Of a stretch of DNA of 64,000 nucleotides, positions 18,806 through 26,803 are shown piece after piece. The DNA is taken from the NCBI RefSeq assembly GCF_026191375.1, contig NZ_JAODTL010000051.1:1-64000 (forward strand). The letters are read 5' to 3'. The translations under genes were made by a program, and so were the position numbers. The DNA is from Marinomonas pontica. Lineage in GTDB: Bacteria > Pseudomonadota > Gammaproteobacteria > Pseudomonadales > Marinomonadaceae. The notes below the pieces were generated by a model that made no database searches, had not been told where the DNA came from, and saw only the letters and a program-made list of their open reading frames with translations. Numbering within the stretch: position 1 is the stretch's first letter; every line of letters starts with the position of its first letter.

Positions 18806-20572
18806 ATGATGAATTATCAAGCACCTTATAAAGACATGCAGTGGTTGGTGGCGCAAGCTTATCAACAACAAGGCCTAAATAACGTCGATGCATTGGAAGG
18901 ATTTGACCCTGAACTGGCCAACGCGGTGATGGAAGAGGCGGCGAAATTTGCCTCTGGTGTGCTTGCGCCACTGAACGGCGTTGGTGACACTCAAGGCTGC
19001 CGTTTTCAAAATGGCTATGATCATAAGGGAAAAGTGATCACGCCCGATGGTTGGAAAGACGCCTATCAGCAATTTGCCGAATCGGGTTGGATAGGTTTAG
19101 CCTTGCCTGAGGAATATGGCGGCCAAGGCCTGCCAAAGTACATCGCGCAACCCGTCAATGAAATGTGGCTGTCGGCAAATTTGGCGTTCGTTATGTTTCA
19201 AGCTCTGGCACAGGGCGGCTCTGAAATTTTGCAAGCTTTTGCGAGTGAATCGATTCAACAGCGCTATTTGCCCAAAATCGTCACGGGCGAATGGACCATT
19301 GCGATGGCGTTGACGGAACCGAATGCAGGCTCAGACTTAGGCGCGTTGAATACCAAAGCGATTCCGCAAGCGGACGGTACTTACAAGATCAAAGGGCAGA
19401 AGATTTTTATCACTTATGGCGAGCACGACCTGACCGATAATATTGCGCATTTGGTGCTGGCCAGAACACCAGATGCGCCAGCGGGCAGTCGCGGTATTTC
19501 GTTATTTATTGTGCCTAAACATCAAGTTGCGGATGACGGTACGCTGGGTGAATTCAACGATGTGCGTTGTACCGGCATTGAACACAAATTGGGACTACAC
19601 GGCAGTCCAACTTGCTCGATTAGTTATGGTGACGATGACGCCTGTGTTGGGGAGTTGGTGGGTGAGTTAAATCAAGGTTTGATGGCGATGTTTGTTTTGA
19701 TGAACGAAGCCCGTTTGAGCTGTGGTTTACAAGGTGTCGCCTTGGGTGAACTGGGTTATCAACGTGCGGTGGAATACGCCAAAGAGCGTACCCAAGGCAG
19801 CAATGAACAGGGTGAACGTGTTGCCATTATTGAGCACGCGGATGTAAAACGCATGTTGCTAGACATGCGTTCGGAAACCTTTGCATTGCGAGCATTGGGC
19901 TACCAAATTGCGGCGCAAATTGACGCGACGGAAGCGTCTCATGACACGCTAAAGAAAAACAGAGTCGCTTTACTCACACCGATTTTTAAAGCCTTTGCCA
20001 CAGAGCGCGCCAATGTTATGGCGGGTCAAGTAGTGCAAGTTTATGGTGGGATGGGCTTTGTGGAAGAAACCGGCGTGGCGCAAATACTGCGTGACGCTCG
20101 AATCACGACCATCTATGAAGGCACAACCGGCATTCAGGCTCGTGATTTAGTGTTTCGTAAAGTACGTGCAGACAAAGGCGTTACGTTGACATTGTTGCTT
20201 GATGAAATGCGTGATCTGGCGACAACATTCGTCTCTGACAATGCGTTGTCTGCAATGGCCAAAGACACGCTGCAAACGGTGAATACGTTAGGGGCTTTGT
20301 TGAACTCGCATTTATTGAGTGAGGAATGTGATCCAACCGCATTGAACGCGGTTTCTGTGCCGTTTCTAGAGGCGATGGGAATCTTATGTTGTGCTTGGCA
20401 GTTGTTCAATGTCTTGGCGTATACGAAAGCTCAAGGCCATCATGATGTTGCTTACATGCAGAATGTAAATGCATTAACCGTATTTTATGGTGCGTATCGT
20501 TTGCCTGCGGCAATGGCGGCGTTAAAAACAGTGGAACAGGCTGGGGCTGGCCTCAGCCAATATGAATTTTGA
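18806..20572 (+). CDS. Acyl-CoA dehydrogenase, long DmdC-like form
   Basis: FAD enzyme that makes the first double bond in an acyl-CoA and gives electrons to ETF. At 588 residues it belongs to the long group with an N-terminal extension and a C-terminal domain, which includes DmdC (methylmercaptopropionyl-CoA dehydrogenase) and enzymes for aryl-propionyl-CoAs. Seen: LALPEEYGGQG near 98, ALTEPNAGSDLGAL near 170, QVYGGMGFVEETGVAQILRD near 410 and ITTIYEGTTGIQARDL near 432. Genes for both ETF subunits lie in the same cluster. The substrate is not fixed by sequence; context favours a phenylpropanoid-type or methylthio acid. Confidence 0.92.
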   Translation: MMNYQAPYKDMQWLVAQAYQQQGLNNVDALEGFDPELANAVMEEAAKFASGVLAPLNGVGDTQGCRFQNGYDHKGKVITPDGWKDAYQQFAESGWIGLALPEEYGGQGLPKYIAQPVNEMWLSANLAFVMFQALAQGGSEILQAFASESIQQRYLPKIVTGEWTIAMALTEPNAGSDLGALNTKAIPQADGTYKIKGQKIFITYGEHDLTDNIAHLVLARTPDAPAGSRGISLFIVPKHQVADDGTLGEFNDVRCTGIEHKLGLHGSPTCSISYGDDDACVGELVGELNQGLMAMFVLMNEARLSCGLQGVALGELGYQRAVEYAKERTQGSNEQGERVAIIEHADVKRMLLDMRSETFALRALGYQIAAQIDATEASHDTLKKNRVALLTPIFKAFATERANVMAGQVVQVYGGMGFVEETGVAQILRDARITTIYEGTTGIQARDLVFRKVRADKGVTLTLLLDEMRDLATTFVSDNALSAMAKDTLQTVNTLGALLNSHLLSEECDPTALNAVSVPFLEAMGILCCAWQLFNVLAYTKAQGHHDVAYMQNVNALTVFYGAYRLPAAMAALKTVEQAGAGLSQYEF

Positions 20573-20573
20573 A

Positions 20574-20591
20574 TAGGGTGAATTCACCCTA
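20574..20591. repeat. 18-base perfect palindrome between acyl-CoA dehydrogenase and ligase genes
   Basis: TAGGGTGAATTCACCCTA begins two bases after the acyl-CoA dehydrogenase stop. With no loop and no T-tract it is not a standard terminator; a second imperfect hairpin (GGCAGTGG / CGCCACT) follows near 20612. It could be an operator or an RNA-processing site splitting the cluster into two parts. Confidence 0.55.
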
Positions 20592-20710
20592 AGTCGAGAA
20601 AATAACAATAATTCGGCAGTGGTTTATCCGCCACTCCCCTAAAACTCAAACCACATAAAAATAATCAAAGTGCTTCTTTATGAGCATGAAGATGAGAGTA
20701 GGGACAAGCT

Positions 20711-22582
20711 ATGAAAGTGAAAGCAGAAATGACCAGTGAATTTCACCCAATTAAAGTGGTCGCACATCCCATACACATCGAAACACGAAACGATGGTGTA
20801 CAAATTATTAACAGCGAACAAGCGTTGCATGAATACGCTCGTTGTTGGACGGATCAACTTGAATATTGGGCTGAAAAAACACCAGAGCAAATGTTTGTTG
20901 CTCAACGAGATGAGCAAGGTGAATGGCAGAAATTTACCTACGCGCAGACAGTGAAACGTGTTCGCCAGATTGCCTCCTGGTTGTTAACTCAACCTGTGTC
21001 GGTTGAACGTCCTATTGTCTTTTTGTGTGGCAACAGTGTTGAGCATCTTATGTTGGCGTTGGCAGGGATGTACGTTGGCATTGCGCATGCTCCGGTTTCT
21101 CCTGCGTATTCTTTGATTGCGACTGACTATAGTAAGTTACAGCACATCTTTAAAATTTTGACACCTGGCTTGATTGTGGTGGACGAATTGGCGCCTTATG
21201 AAAACGCGATCCAATCCGTGTGTCAGGATACGACGACGCCTGTTGCGGTAATCAAAGGCGACATCACAGCGCAGAAAATCACCAACCCGACAATTTCTTT
21301 TTCCACTTTTTGGGACTTTCCAGAATCTTCTGATGTGGACGTTGAAAACGCCAAAGTCAGCGGTGACAGCATTGCCAAGATTCTGTTCACGTCAGGCACC
21401 ACAGGCATGCCGAAAGGGGTTATTAACACTCAACGGATGATTTGTGCGAACCAAGTGATGATTCATCAAGTGATGCAATTCTTGAAAGATCAGCCGCCGA
21501 TCATGGTGGACTGGTTGCCTTGGAATCACACTTTTGGTGGCAACCACAACATTGGTATTGCCTTGTACAACGGCGGCAGCTTGTATCTAGATGACGGTAA
21601 ACCGACTGAAAAGCTTTTTGCTAAAACCCTGCAAAACTTAGCCGAAATTTCGCCAACCGTGTATTTCAATGTACCAAAAGGCTTTGAGTTATTGGTGAAA
21701 AATCTAAAAGCCAATCAAGAATTGGCGGAGAAATTTTTTGCACGTTTGCAGTTCACTTTCTTTGCGGCCGCAGGGCTGGCTCAGCATATTTGGGACGACC
21801 TTGATGCTTTGGCGATTCAGTACACGGGCAAGAAAATTCCGATGCTGACTGGGTTAGGTTGTACTGAAACCGCGCCATCAGCAACGTTTGCGTCTGTCGA
21901 AGAATCCACTTCTGGTGTTATCGGTGTGCCTGCACCGGGAGTATCGATCAAATTGGTTCCTAATGAAGGGAAGTTGGAAGCACGAGTGAAAGCCGAAACC
22001 GTCATGCCGGGATATTGGCGTCAGCCAGAATTGACGGCGAAGGCGTTTGATGAAGAAGGTTACTACTGTTTAGGTGATGCCTTTGCCTATCTTGACGAAA
22101 ACGCTCCGCAGCGCGGTTTCCGTTTTGATGGTCGTGTCTCAGAAGATTTTAAATTAGACAGTGGCACTTGGGTAAGCGCTGGCACCTTGCGCGCTAAGTT
22201 GATCAGCTCGTTTGCGCCTTTTGTTCAAGATGTGGTGTTGTGTGGAACCAACCGAGGCTATATCACCGCGTTGGTATTCCCTGATTGGGCGCATTGTCAG
22301 GCGATTATGCCGCACGATCTGGTGGAAACAAATGAGCAGATGATCGCGCATTCTGCGGTTCGTGATGCTTTCCAACAAAAGCTGGTTGAATTTGCTAAGA
22401 ACAGTACCGGCAGCTCAACCGTGGTGCAGCGTATTTTATTGCAAGCGGTGCCACCCAGCATTGATGCCCATGAAGTGACAGACAAGGGGTCATTGAACCA
22501 ACGGGCTGTGCAAGCGCATCGTGAAGACCAAATAGAATTACTGTACCAAGAACCACTGTCGGATTTGGTTATCAGCGTATAA
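20711..22582 (+). CDS. Feruloyl-CoA synthase-like acid-CoA ligase
   Basis: ATP-dependent AMP-forming ligase, 623 residues, that activates an aromatic acid such as ferulate as its CoA thioester. The P-loop is ILFTSGTTGMPKGV near residue 230, followed by MVDWLPWNHTFGGNHNIGI, a sequence I associate with feruloyl-CoA synthases; GLGCTETAPSAT (A5) lies near 382 and YYCLGDAF (A7) near 455. A short C-terminal domain lacks an obvious PKTRSGK-type A10 motif, as in that family. AGGGA precedes the ATG by eight bases. Together with the thioesterase and beta-oxidation genes it points to a side-chain-shortening pathway for a phenylpropanoid acid. Confidence 0.88.
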   Translation: MKVKAEMTSEFHPIKVVAHPIHIETRNDGVQIINSEQALHEYARCWTDQLEYWAEKTPEQMFVAQRDEQGEWQKFTYAQTVKRVRQIASWLLTQPVSVERPIVFLCGNSVEHLMLALAGMYVGIAHAPVSPAYSLIATDYSKLQHIFKILTPGLIVVDELAPYENAIQSVCQDTTTPVAVIKGDITAQKITNPTISFSTFWDFPESSDVDVENAKVSGDSIAKILFTSGTTGMPKGVINTQRMICANQVMIHQVMQFLKDQPPIMVDWLPWNHTFGGNHNIGIALYNGGSLYLDDGKPTEKLFAKTLQNLAEISPTVYFNVPKGFELLVKNLKANQELAEKFFARLQFTFFAAAGLAQHIWDDLDALAIQYTGKKIPMLTGLGCTETAPSATFASVEESTSGVIGVPAPGVSIKLVPNEGKLEARVKAETVMPGYWRQPELTAKAFDEEGYYCLGDAFAYLDENAPQRGFRFDGRVSEDFKLDSGTWVSAGTLRAKLISSFAPFVQDVVLCGTNRGYITALVFPDWAHCQAIMPHDLVETNEQMIAHSAVRDAFQQKLVEFAKNSTGSSTVVQRILLQAVPPSIDAHEVTDKGSLNQRAVQAHREDQIELLYQEPLSDLVISV

Positions 22583-22597
22583 ACGAGGGGCGCCACT

Positions 22598-23044
22598 ATG
22601 TTTAAAAATGAACGGTCAGTGCGCATAGAGTGGGGGGATTGTGACCCTGCGGACATTGTGTTTTACCCTCGATATTTTACGTTTTTTGACGCCTCCACGG
22701 GCGCCTTGTTTGAGGCGATGGGGTACACCCTCCGACACATTCGTGACGAATTAAACGACGTTGGCTTCCCTATGGTAGACACGCGATCGCAGTTTTTTAA
22801 GCCGTCAAAATACGGCGACAACGTGACGATCGAAAGTGAGTTTACTGAGGTTGGTCGAGCCAGCTTTGGGGTTCGTCATCGGTTGTTTAATGAAGGGGGC
22901 TTGGCAGTAGAGTGTACGGAAAAACGCGTTTGGGCTTGCCATAATGCGGAAGGTGTTCTTAAAGCTAAGCCCATTCCAGATGAGATCAAAATGAAGATGA
23001 TGCGCCGCAGTGAAAAACAAGAGTCTAAAAATAAGGGGCAGTGA
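22598..23044 (+). CDS. 4-hydroxybenzoyl-CoA thioesterase-like hotdog protein
   Basis: Hotdog-fold thioesterase of 148 residues. The active-site loop [16 protein letters not shown] near residue 12 matches the 4-hydroxybenzoyl-CoA thioesterase pattern with its catalytic aspartate. In this cluster it would release the shortened aromatic acid from CoA at the end of side-chain oxidation. GAGGGG precedes the ATG by seven bases, and the gene starts 15 bases after the ligase stop. The C-terminus is basic and lysine-rich ([18 protein letters not shown]). YbgC-type acyl-CoA thioesterases share the fold, so the substrate stays an inference. Confidence 0.88.
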   Translation: MFKNERSVRIEWGDCDPADIVFYPRYFTFFDASTGALFEAMGYTLRHIRDELNDVGFPMVDTRSQFFKPSKYGDNVTIESEFTEVGRASFGVRHRLFNEGGLAVECTEKRVWACHNAEGVLKAKPIPDEIKMKMMRRSEKQESKNKGQ

Positions 23045-23048
23045 GAAA

Positions 23049-23798
23049 GTGAAAATTTTAGTGGGTGTTAAACGTGTCATTGATTACAACGTCAAAGTGC
23101 GTGTGAAAGCGGATGAAAGTAATGTGGATTTAACCAATGTAAAAATGGCAATGAATCCATTTTGTGAAATTGCGGTTGAAGAAGCGGTACGCCTTAAAGA
23201 AGCGGGCCTGGCATCAGAAGTGATTGTCATGAGCGTCGGTACAACACAAAGCCAAGAGCAACTTCGTAATGCCATGGCGTTGGGGGCTGATCGTGGCATT
23301 TTGGTTGACGTTGATGCAGAGGTTGAGCCATTAAATGTCGCGAAGGCGTTTGCGGCGGTGGTTGATAAAGAACAACCGGAGTTGGTTATTTTGGGGAAGC
23401 AATCGATTGATTCGGATAATAATCAAATGGGGCAAATGTTGGCGGCGGTAACGAAGCGTCCGCAAGGGACTTTTGCTTCTAAGTTGGTGATCGACGGGGA
23501 TAAAGCGTTTGTGACTCGCGAAATTGATGGTGGCTTACGTACGGTCGCACTGACATTGCCCGCCATTGTTACGACAGACTTACGTCTTAATGAACCGCGC
23601 TATGCCAAATTACCCGATATCATGAAGGCCAAACGTAAGCCGTTAGAAACGCTGTCTTTGGCGGATTTGGGTGTGACGATAAAATCCCATTGCCAATTAG
23701 ACAAGGTGGAAGCGCCAACCACTCGCAGCACGGGTGTAAAGGTGACGTCGGTGGACGAATTGATCGGTAAATTGAAAGACGAAGCGAAGGTGATCTAA
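23049..23798 (+). CDS. etfB: Electron transfer flavoprotein beta subunit
   Basis: AMP-binding subunit of ETF, 249 residues from a GTG start ([20 protein letters not shown], the usual N-terminus), four bases after the thioesterase stop. A longer frame through an upstream start would overlap that gene and adds unlike sequence. Signature segments: [16 protein letters not shown] near 37, [20 protein letters not shown] near 118 and [24 protein letters not shown] (interrupted here by a VTTDLR spelling) near 180, the ETF-beta recognition-loop area. It takes electrons from the cluster's acyl-CoA dehydrogenase and passes them to ETF:ubiquinone oxidoreductase. Confidence 0.95.
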   Translation: MKILVGVKRVIDYNVKVRVKADESNVDLTNVKMAMNPFCEIAVEEAVRLKEAGLASEVIVMSVGTTQSQEQLRNAMALGADRGILVDVDAEVEPLNVAKAFAAVVDKEQPELVILGKQSIDSDNNQMGQMLAAVTKRPQGTFASKLVIDGDKAFVTREIDGGLRTVALTLPAIVTTDLRLNEPRYAKLPDIMKAKRKPLETLSLADLGVTIKSHCQLDKVEAPTTRSTGVKVTSVDELIGKLKDEAKVI

Positions 23799-24730
23799 TG
23801 ACGACTTTATTAATTGCAGAACACAATTCCAGTGCGCTTTCGCCTTCAACTTTATCCGCGTTGACCGCAGCAAATGAGATGAACAATGACGTACATGTAC
23901 TTGTAGCGGGCAACAATGTGGAATTGATTGCCAGCGATGCGGCCAACTTATTGGGCGTTACCAAGGTGCTTTGCGCCAGTTCTGATGCTTATGAAAGAGC
24001 CTTGGCCGAGCCGATGAGCGAGTTGGTGTTGCATTTAGCGGGACAGTATTCGCATATTGTTGCGCCATCAAATTCAGAATCGAAAGACTTTATGCCAAGA
24101 GTCGCGGCGCTGTTGGATGTGGGACAGGTATCGGATATTTGTGCGGTATTGAGCCCAAATCAATTTAAGCGCCCGATTTATGCCGGTAATGCGATCGCGA
24201 CGGTCACAATATTGGATGCTAAAAAAGTCATCACAGTACGGGCGTCGTCATTTGATAAAACCACTCAACATAGCGATCAAGCTTGCGCTGTGGAGACGGT
24301 CGCTTTTGTGGCAAGTAATGGTTTGTCGAGTTGGCAATCTGATGACATTACGGAATCAGCGCGCCCTGATCTTGCGAGTGCCGCTCGTATTGTGTCTGGC
24401 GGTCGCGGTGTGGGCAGTAGCGAGAACTTTGCTTTGGTTGAGGCGTTAGCCGATAAACTCGGTGCGGCGGTTGGTGCGTCACGTGCGGCGGTGGACGCAG
24501 GTTTTGTGTCCAATGATTTGCAAGTCGGGCAGACAGGTAAAATTGTCGCGCCAGATTTGTACATGGCGTTTGGTGTTTCTGGCGCAATTCAACATTTGGC
24601 GGGCATGAAAGATTCTAAGGTGATTGTTGCGGTGAACAAAGACGAAGACGCGCCTATTTTTCAAATTGCGGATTACGGCTTGGTAGGGGACCTTTTTGAG
24701 GTACTTCCGGAGATGACTAGCAAGTTGTAA
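23798..24730 (+). CDS. etfA: Electron transfer flavoprotein alpha subunit
   Basis: FAD-binding partner of EtfB, 310 residues. The C-terminal FAD domain is complete: [20 protein letters not shown] near 208, [36 protein letters not shown] near 255 and [20 protein letters not shown] near 285. The start codon overlaps the etfB stop by one base, so the subunits are coupled. Last gene of the catabolic unit, followed by a good terminator. A second, housekeeping ETF may exist elsewhere, as is common when a catabolic cluster carries its own pair. Confidence 0.95.
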   Translation: MTTLLIAEHNSSALSPSTLSALTAANEMNNDVHVLVAGNNVELIASDAANLLGVTKVLCASSDAYERALAEPMSELVLHLAGQYSHIVAPSNSESKDFMPRVAALLDVGQVSDICAVLSPNQFKRPIYAGNAIATVTILDAKKVITVRASSFDKTTQHSDQACAVETVAFVASNGLSSWQSDDITESARPDLASAARIVSGGRGVGSSENFALVEALADKLGAAVGASRAAVDAGFVSNDLQVGQTGKIVAPDLYMAFGVSGAIQHLAGMKDSKVIVAVNKDEDAPIFQIADYGLVGDLFEVLPEMTSKL

Positions 24731-24763
24731 CGGGGAAAACGAACCTTCCTTGGTGTGGTATTG

Positions 24764-24788
24764 ACCGAGCTTTAGGCTCGGTTTTTTT
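24764..24788. terminator. Bidirectional terminator after etfA
   Basis: ACCGAGC-TTTAG-GCTCGGT followed by TTTTTTT on the plus strand; AAAAAACCGAGC also gives a T-tract in the other direction. It closes the catabolic operon and would also end the small minus-strand ORF beside it. Confidence 0.9.
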
Positions 24789-24912
24789 ATTTATTGGAAT
24801 GGGTTTGAGAGCAAAGCTCAATGATGCGTTTGCCACTGATGAATAAGAAGCAGCTGATTGTGATGGCCAGCGCTGTTAGGTGAAAGACGTCGATAATGAA
24901 TACTGTGTCCAT
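24787..24912 (-). CDS. Putative 41-residue single-span membrane protein
   Basis: MDTVFIIDVFHLTALAITIS begins a 41-residue product with one hydrophobic stretch (about residues 4-27) and a short polar tail. On the minus strand AAAGGAA stands six bases before the ATG, and a bidirectional terminator follows the stop directly, which argues for a real gene. It is divergent from trkH; small membrane proteins of this kind sometimes tune nearby transporters, but no function can be assigned. No family recognised. Confidence 0.5.
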   Translation of the reverse strand: MDTVFIIDVFHLTALAITISCFLFISGKRIIELCSQTHSNK

Positions 24913-25165
24913 GATGGTTCCTTTTATGCGATGTTGATTTATTGTTATTTTGTTTAATAAAAGCACAAGGTGCGTAATTCGTCCATATTGTTTACAAAAC
25001 AACCGTTTCAAAAGGAGTGTGTTTGGACTAACGAAACGTTTAGAATTTGCCGCTGATTACTTTATAGTGTGTGAAGGCGTTCTAACCCATTTATGTGGTT
25101 GGGTTATGGCGGCACTTCAGATGTTTTTTATCCTCTGTGGCTTTTTATAGGAGCGGCGACGGCGC
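24913..25165. other. Region between the small minus-strand ORF and trkH
   Basis: This stretch holds an open frame with GTG at 25019 running 43 codons to 25150 (VFGLTKRLEFAADYFIV, then a hydrophobic end QMFFILCGFL), 15 bases before trkH. A strong AAGGAG sits at 25012-25017 but only one base from that GTG, and the only start at good spacing (TTG 25023) stops at once. So either the frame is not translated, or a read error hides its true start. Nothing else recognisable. Confidence 0.3.
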
Positions 25166-26620
25166 ATGATTCGCCCGTTATTAGTGATGCGTTTGTTGAC
25201 GATGCCATGCTTGTGGATGAGCGTGGTGCAATTTGTCTTCGGCGAGTTATCCTTCATGTTGTTTAAAGACGATGTTGGTCGTGCCTTTGCGATTCCCGCT
25301 TTGCTTACCTTTTCGGTGTCTTTGGTCATTTTGCTTGGTTTTCGAAAGTACGCTCTGCCTTCCGTCAATACCCGCGAAGCCATGCTGTTTGCCAGTTTGA
25401 CCTGGTTGGCTGTTGGGGTGTTGGGCGCCATTCCTATTATTTCTGTAACGCACATTTCGTTTACGGATGGGGTGTTTGAATCCATCAGTGCCTTAACTAC
25501 AACGGGCGCTACTGTGTTGTCTGGTCTCGATGACATGCCACCCACTTTTTTGATGTATCGTCAGTTTTTGCAATGGATGGGCGGTTTGGGTGTGGTGATC
25601 TTTGTGGTGGCGATTCTGCCGATGCTAAACATTGGTGGTATGCGATTATTGAAAGCCGAAACGCCGGGCCCGATTAAAGACGAGAAACTGTCTCCTCGAG
25701 TTTCCAGTACCACACACTATTTATGGATGGTGTACTTAGCCATTACGGTGTTGTGCGCGTTAAGTTATTACGCTGCCGGAATGTCGGTGTTCGATGCGAT
25801 TGGACACAGCTTTACAACGGTATCCACTGGTGGATTTTCCACCCATGACGCCAGTATGGGCTATTTTAATAGCCCGCTTATTTTGTGGATATGCAATGTG
25901 TTTATGCTGCTTGGTGCCATCAACTTTGCGCTGCATTATCGGGTGTATATTGCACGCCGTTTGACGCTGTATTGGCAAGACGAAGAGACGCGAGGCTTCT
26001 TGAAAATAGTGGCATTTATCGCTTTTTTATTGGCACTGTTTCTTTTTCAAACGGATTCTGAAGACGGTTTTTGGGTGTCCATAACCCAGTCTTTTTTCCA
26101 TGTCATTTCGTTTATTACCAGCACAGGGTTTGCGGCAACGGACTTTGGTGCTTGGCCAGCAGTCACGTCCATTATCTTGATCTTTGTTGGCTATATTGGT
26201 GGCTGTGCTGGGTCTACGGCGGGTGGTAATAAAGTGATCCGCAATATAATTTCTGTGAAATCCATTGGTCTGGAAGTGAAGCGATTGGTGCACCCCAATG
26301 GAGTGTTTGCGATGAAGTTTCAGGGGCGAACCATCAGCGAAGATGTGCGTCACTCAGTAATGGGTTTTATGTGTCTTGCTGCTATGGTGACGGTTTTGTT
26401 TACCGTATTACTAATGATGACGGGCATGAGTTTTATGGCGTCGTTAAGTGCGACCGCCGCTTGCCTCAATGTATTGGGTCCAGGGTTTGCTGAGCTGGGG
26501 AGTAACTTCGCGCCGCTAAGCGATACTGGCACTTGGTTGATGAGTTTTGCGATGATCTTAGGGCGTTTGGAATACTTCACTGTGTTGGTGCTTTTCTTTC
26601 CGGTGATGTGGCGTCATTGA
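25166..26620 (+). CDS. trkH: Trk-type potassium uptake transporter TrkH
   Basis: Inner-membrane K+ channel-like subunit of the Trk system, 484 residues, normally gated by cytoplasmic TrkA. The four pore loops are present: SALTTTGATVLSGLDDMP near 109, HSFTTVSTGGFSTHDAS near 215, VISFITSTGFAATDFGAWP near 315 and ACLNVLGPGFAELGSNF near 435, plus the VGYIGGCAGSTAGGNKV segment. The ATG follows an in-frame stop closely; the nearest Shine-Dalgarno (AGGAG) is about 12 bases away, which is long. No trkA is seen beside it, as is usual. Confidence 0.95.
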   Translation: MIRPLLVMRLLTMPCLWMSVVQFVFGELSFMLFKDDVGRAFAIPALLTFSVSLVILLGFRKYALPSVNTREAMLFASLTWLAVGVLGAIPIISVTHISFTDGVFESISALTTTGATVLSGLDDMPPTFLMYRQFLQWMGGLGVVIFVVAILPMLNIGGMRLLKAETPGPIKDEKLSPRVSSTTHYLWMVYLAITVLCALSYYAAGMSVFDAIGHSFTTVSTGGFSTHDASMGYFNSPLILWICNVFMLLGAINFALHYRVYIARRLTLYWQDEETRGFLKIVAFIAFLLALFLFQTDSEDGFWVSITQSFFHVISFITSTGFAATDFGAWPAVTSIILIFVGYIGGCAGSTAGGNKVIRNIISVKSIGLEVKRLVHPNGVFAMKFQGRTISEDVRHSVMGFMCLAAMVTVLFTVLLMMTGMSFMASLSATAACLNVLGPGFAELGSNFAPLSDTGTWLMSFAMILGRLEYFTVLVLFFPVMWRH

Positions 26621-26742
26621 CCCGTGTTTTATTTGCATCTATTAGGGTGAATTTTCTGCCGCTTACAGTGTAAATAACTTGTCATTCCCCCGAAGGAGGC
26701 TGTCGCCAAACGAATGCCGTCGATATTGTAGGTCGGCCTTTA

Positions 26743-26772
26743 ACGACACTACCTCTTCCGAGGAAGTGTCGT
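26743..26772. repeat. Long inverted repeat between trkH and the molybdenum oxidoreductase gene
   Basis: Arms ACGACACTACCTC and GAGGAAGTGTCGT (one mismatch) around a four-base loop, lying 31 bases beyond the minus-strand stop. A terminator for the convergent genes is possible, though T-tracts are poor. The 26690-26740 sequence before it (CCCCCGAAGGAGGCTGTCGC) looks like an intergenic repeat unit rather than gene sequence. Confidence 0.5.
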
Positions 26773-26803
26773 ACAAACAAGGTAGTATTACTTAAAGAGA
26801 AGG

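Noticed and set aside
20711-22582. Classic ferulate-to-vanillin (Fcs-Ech-Vdh) pathway
   Set aside because: No aldehyde dehydrogenase is present, while a complete beta-oxidation set is, so the non-lyase route fits better.
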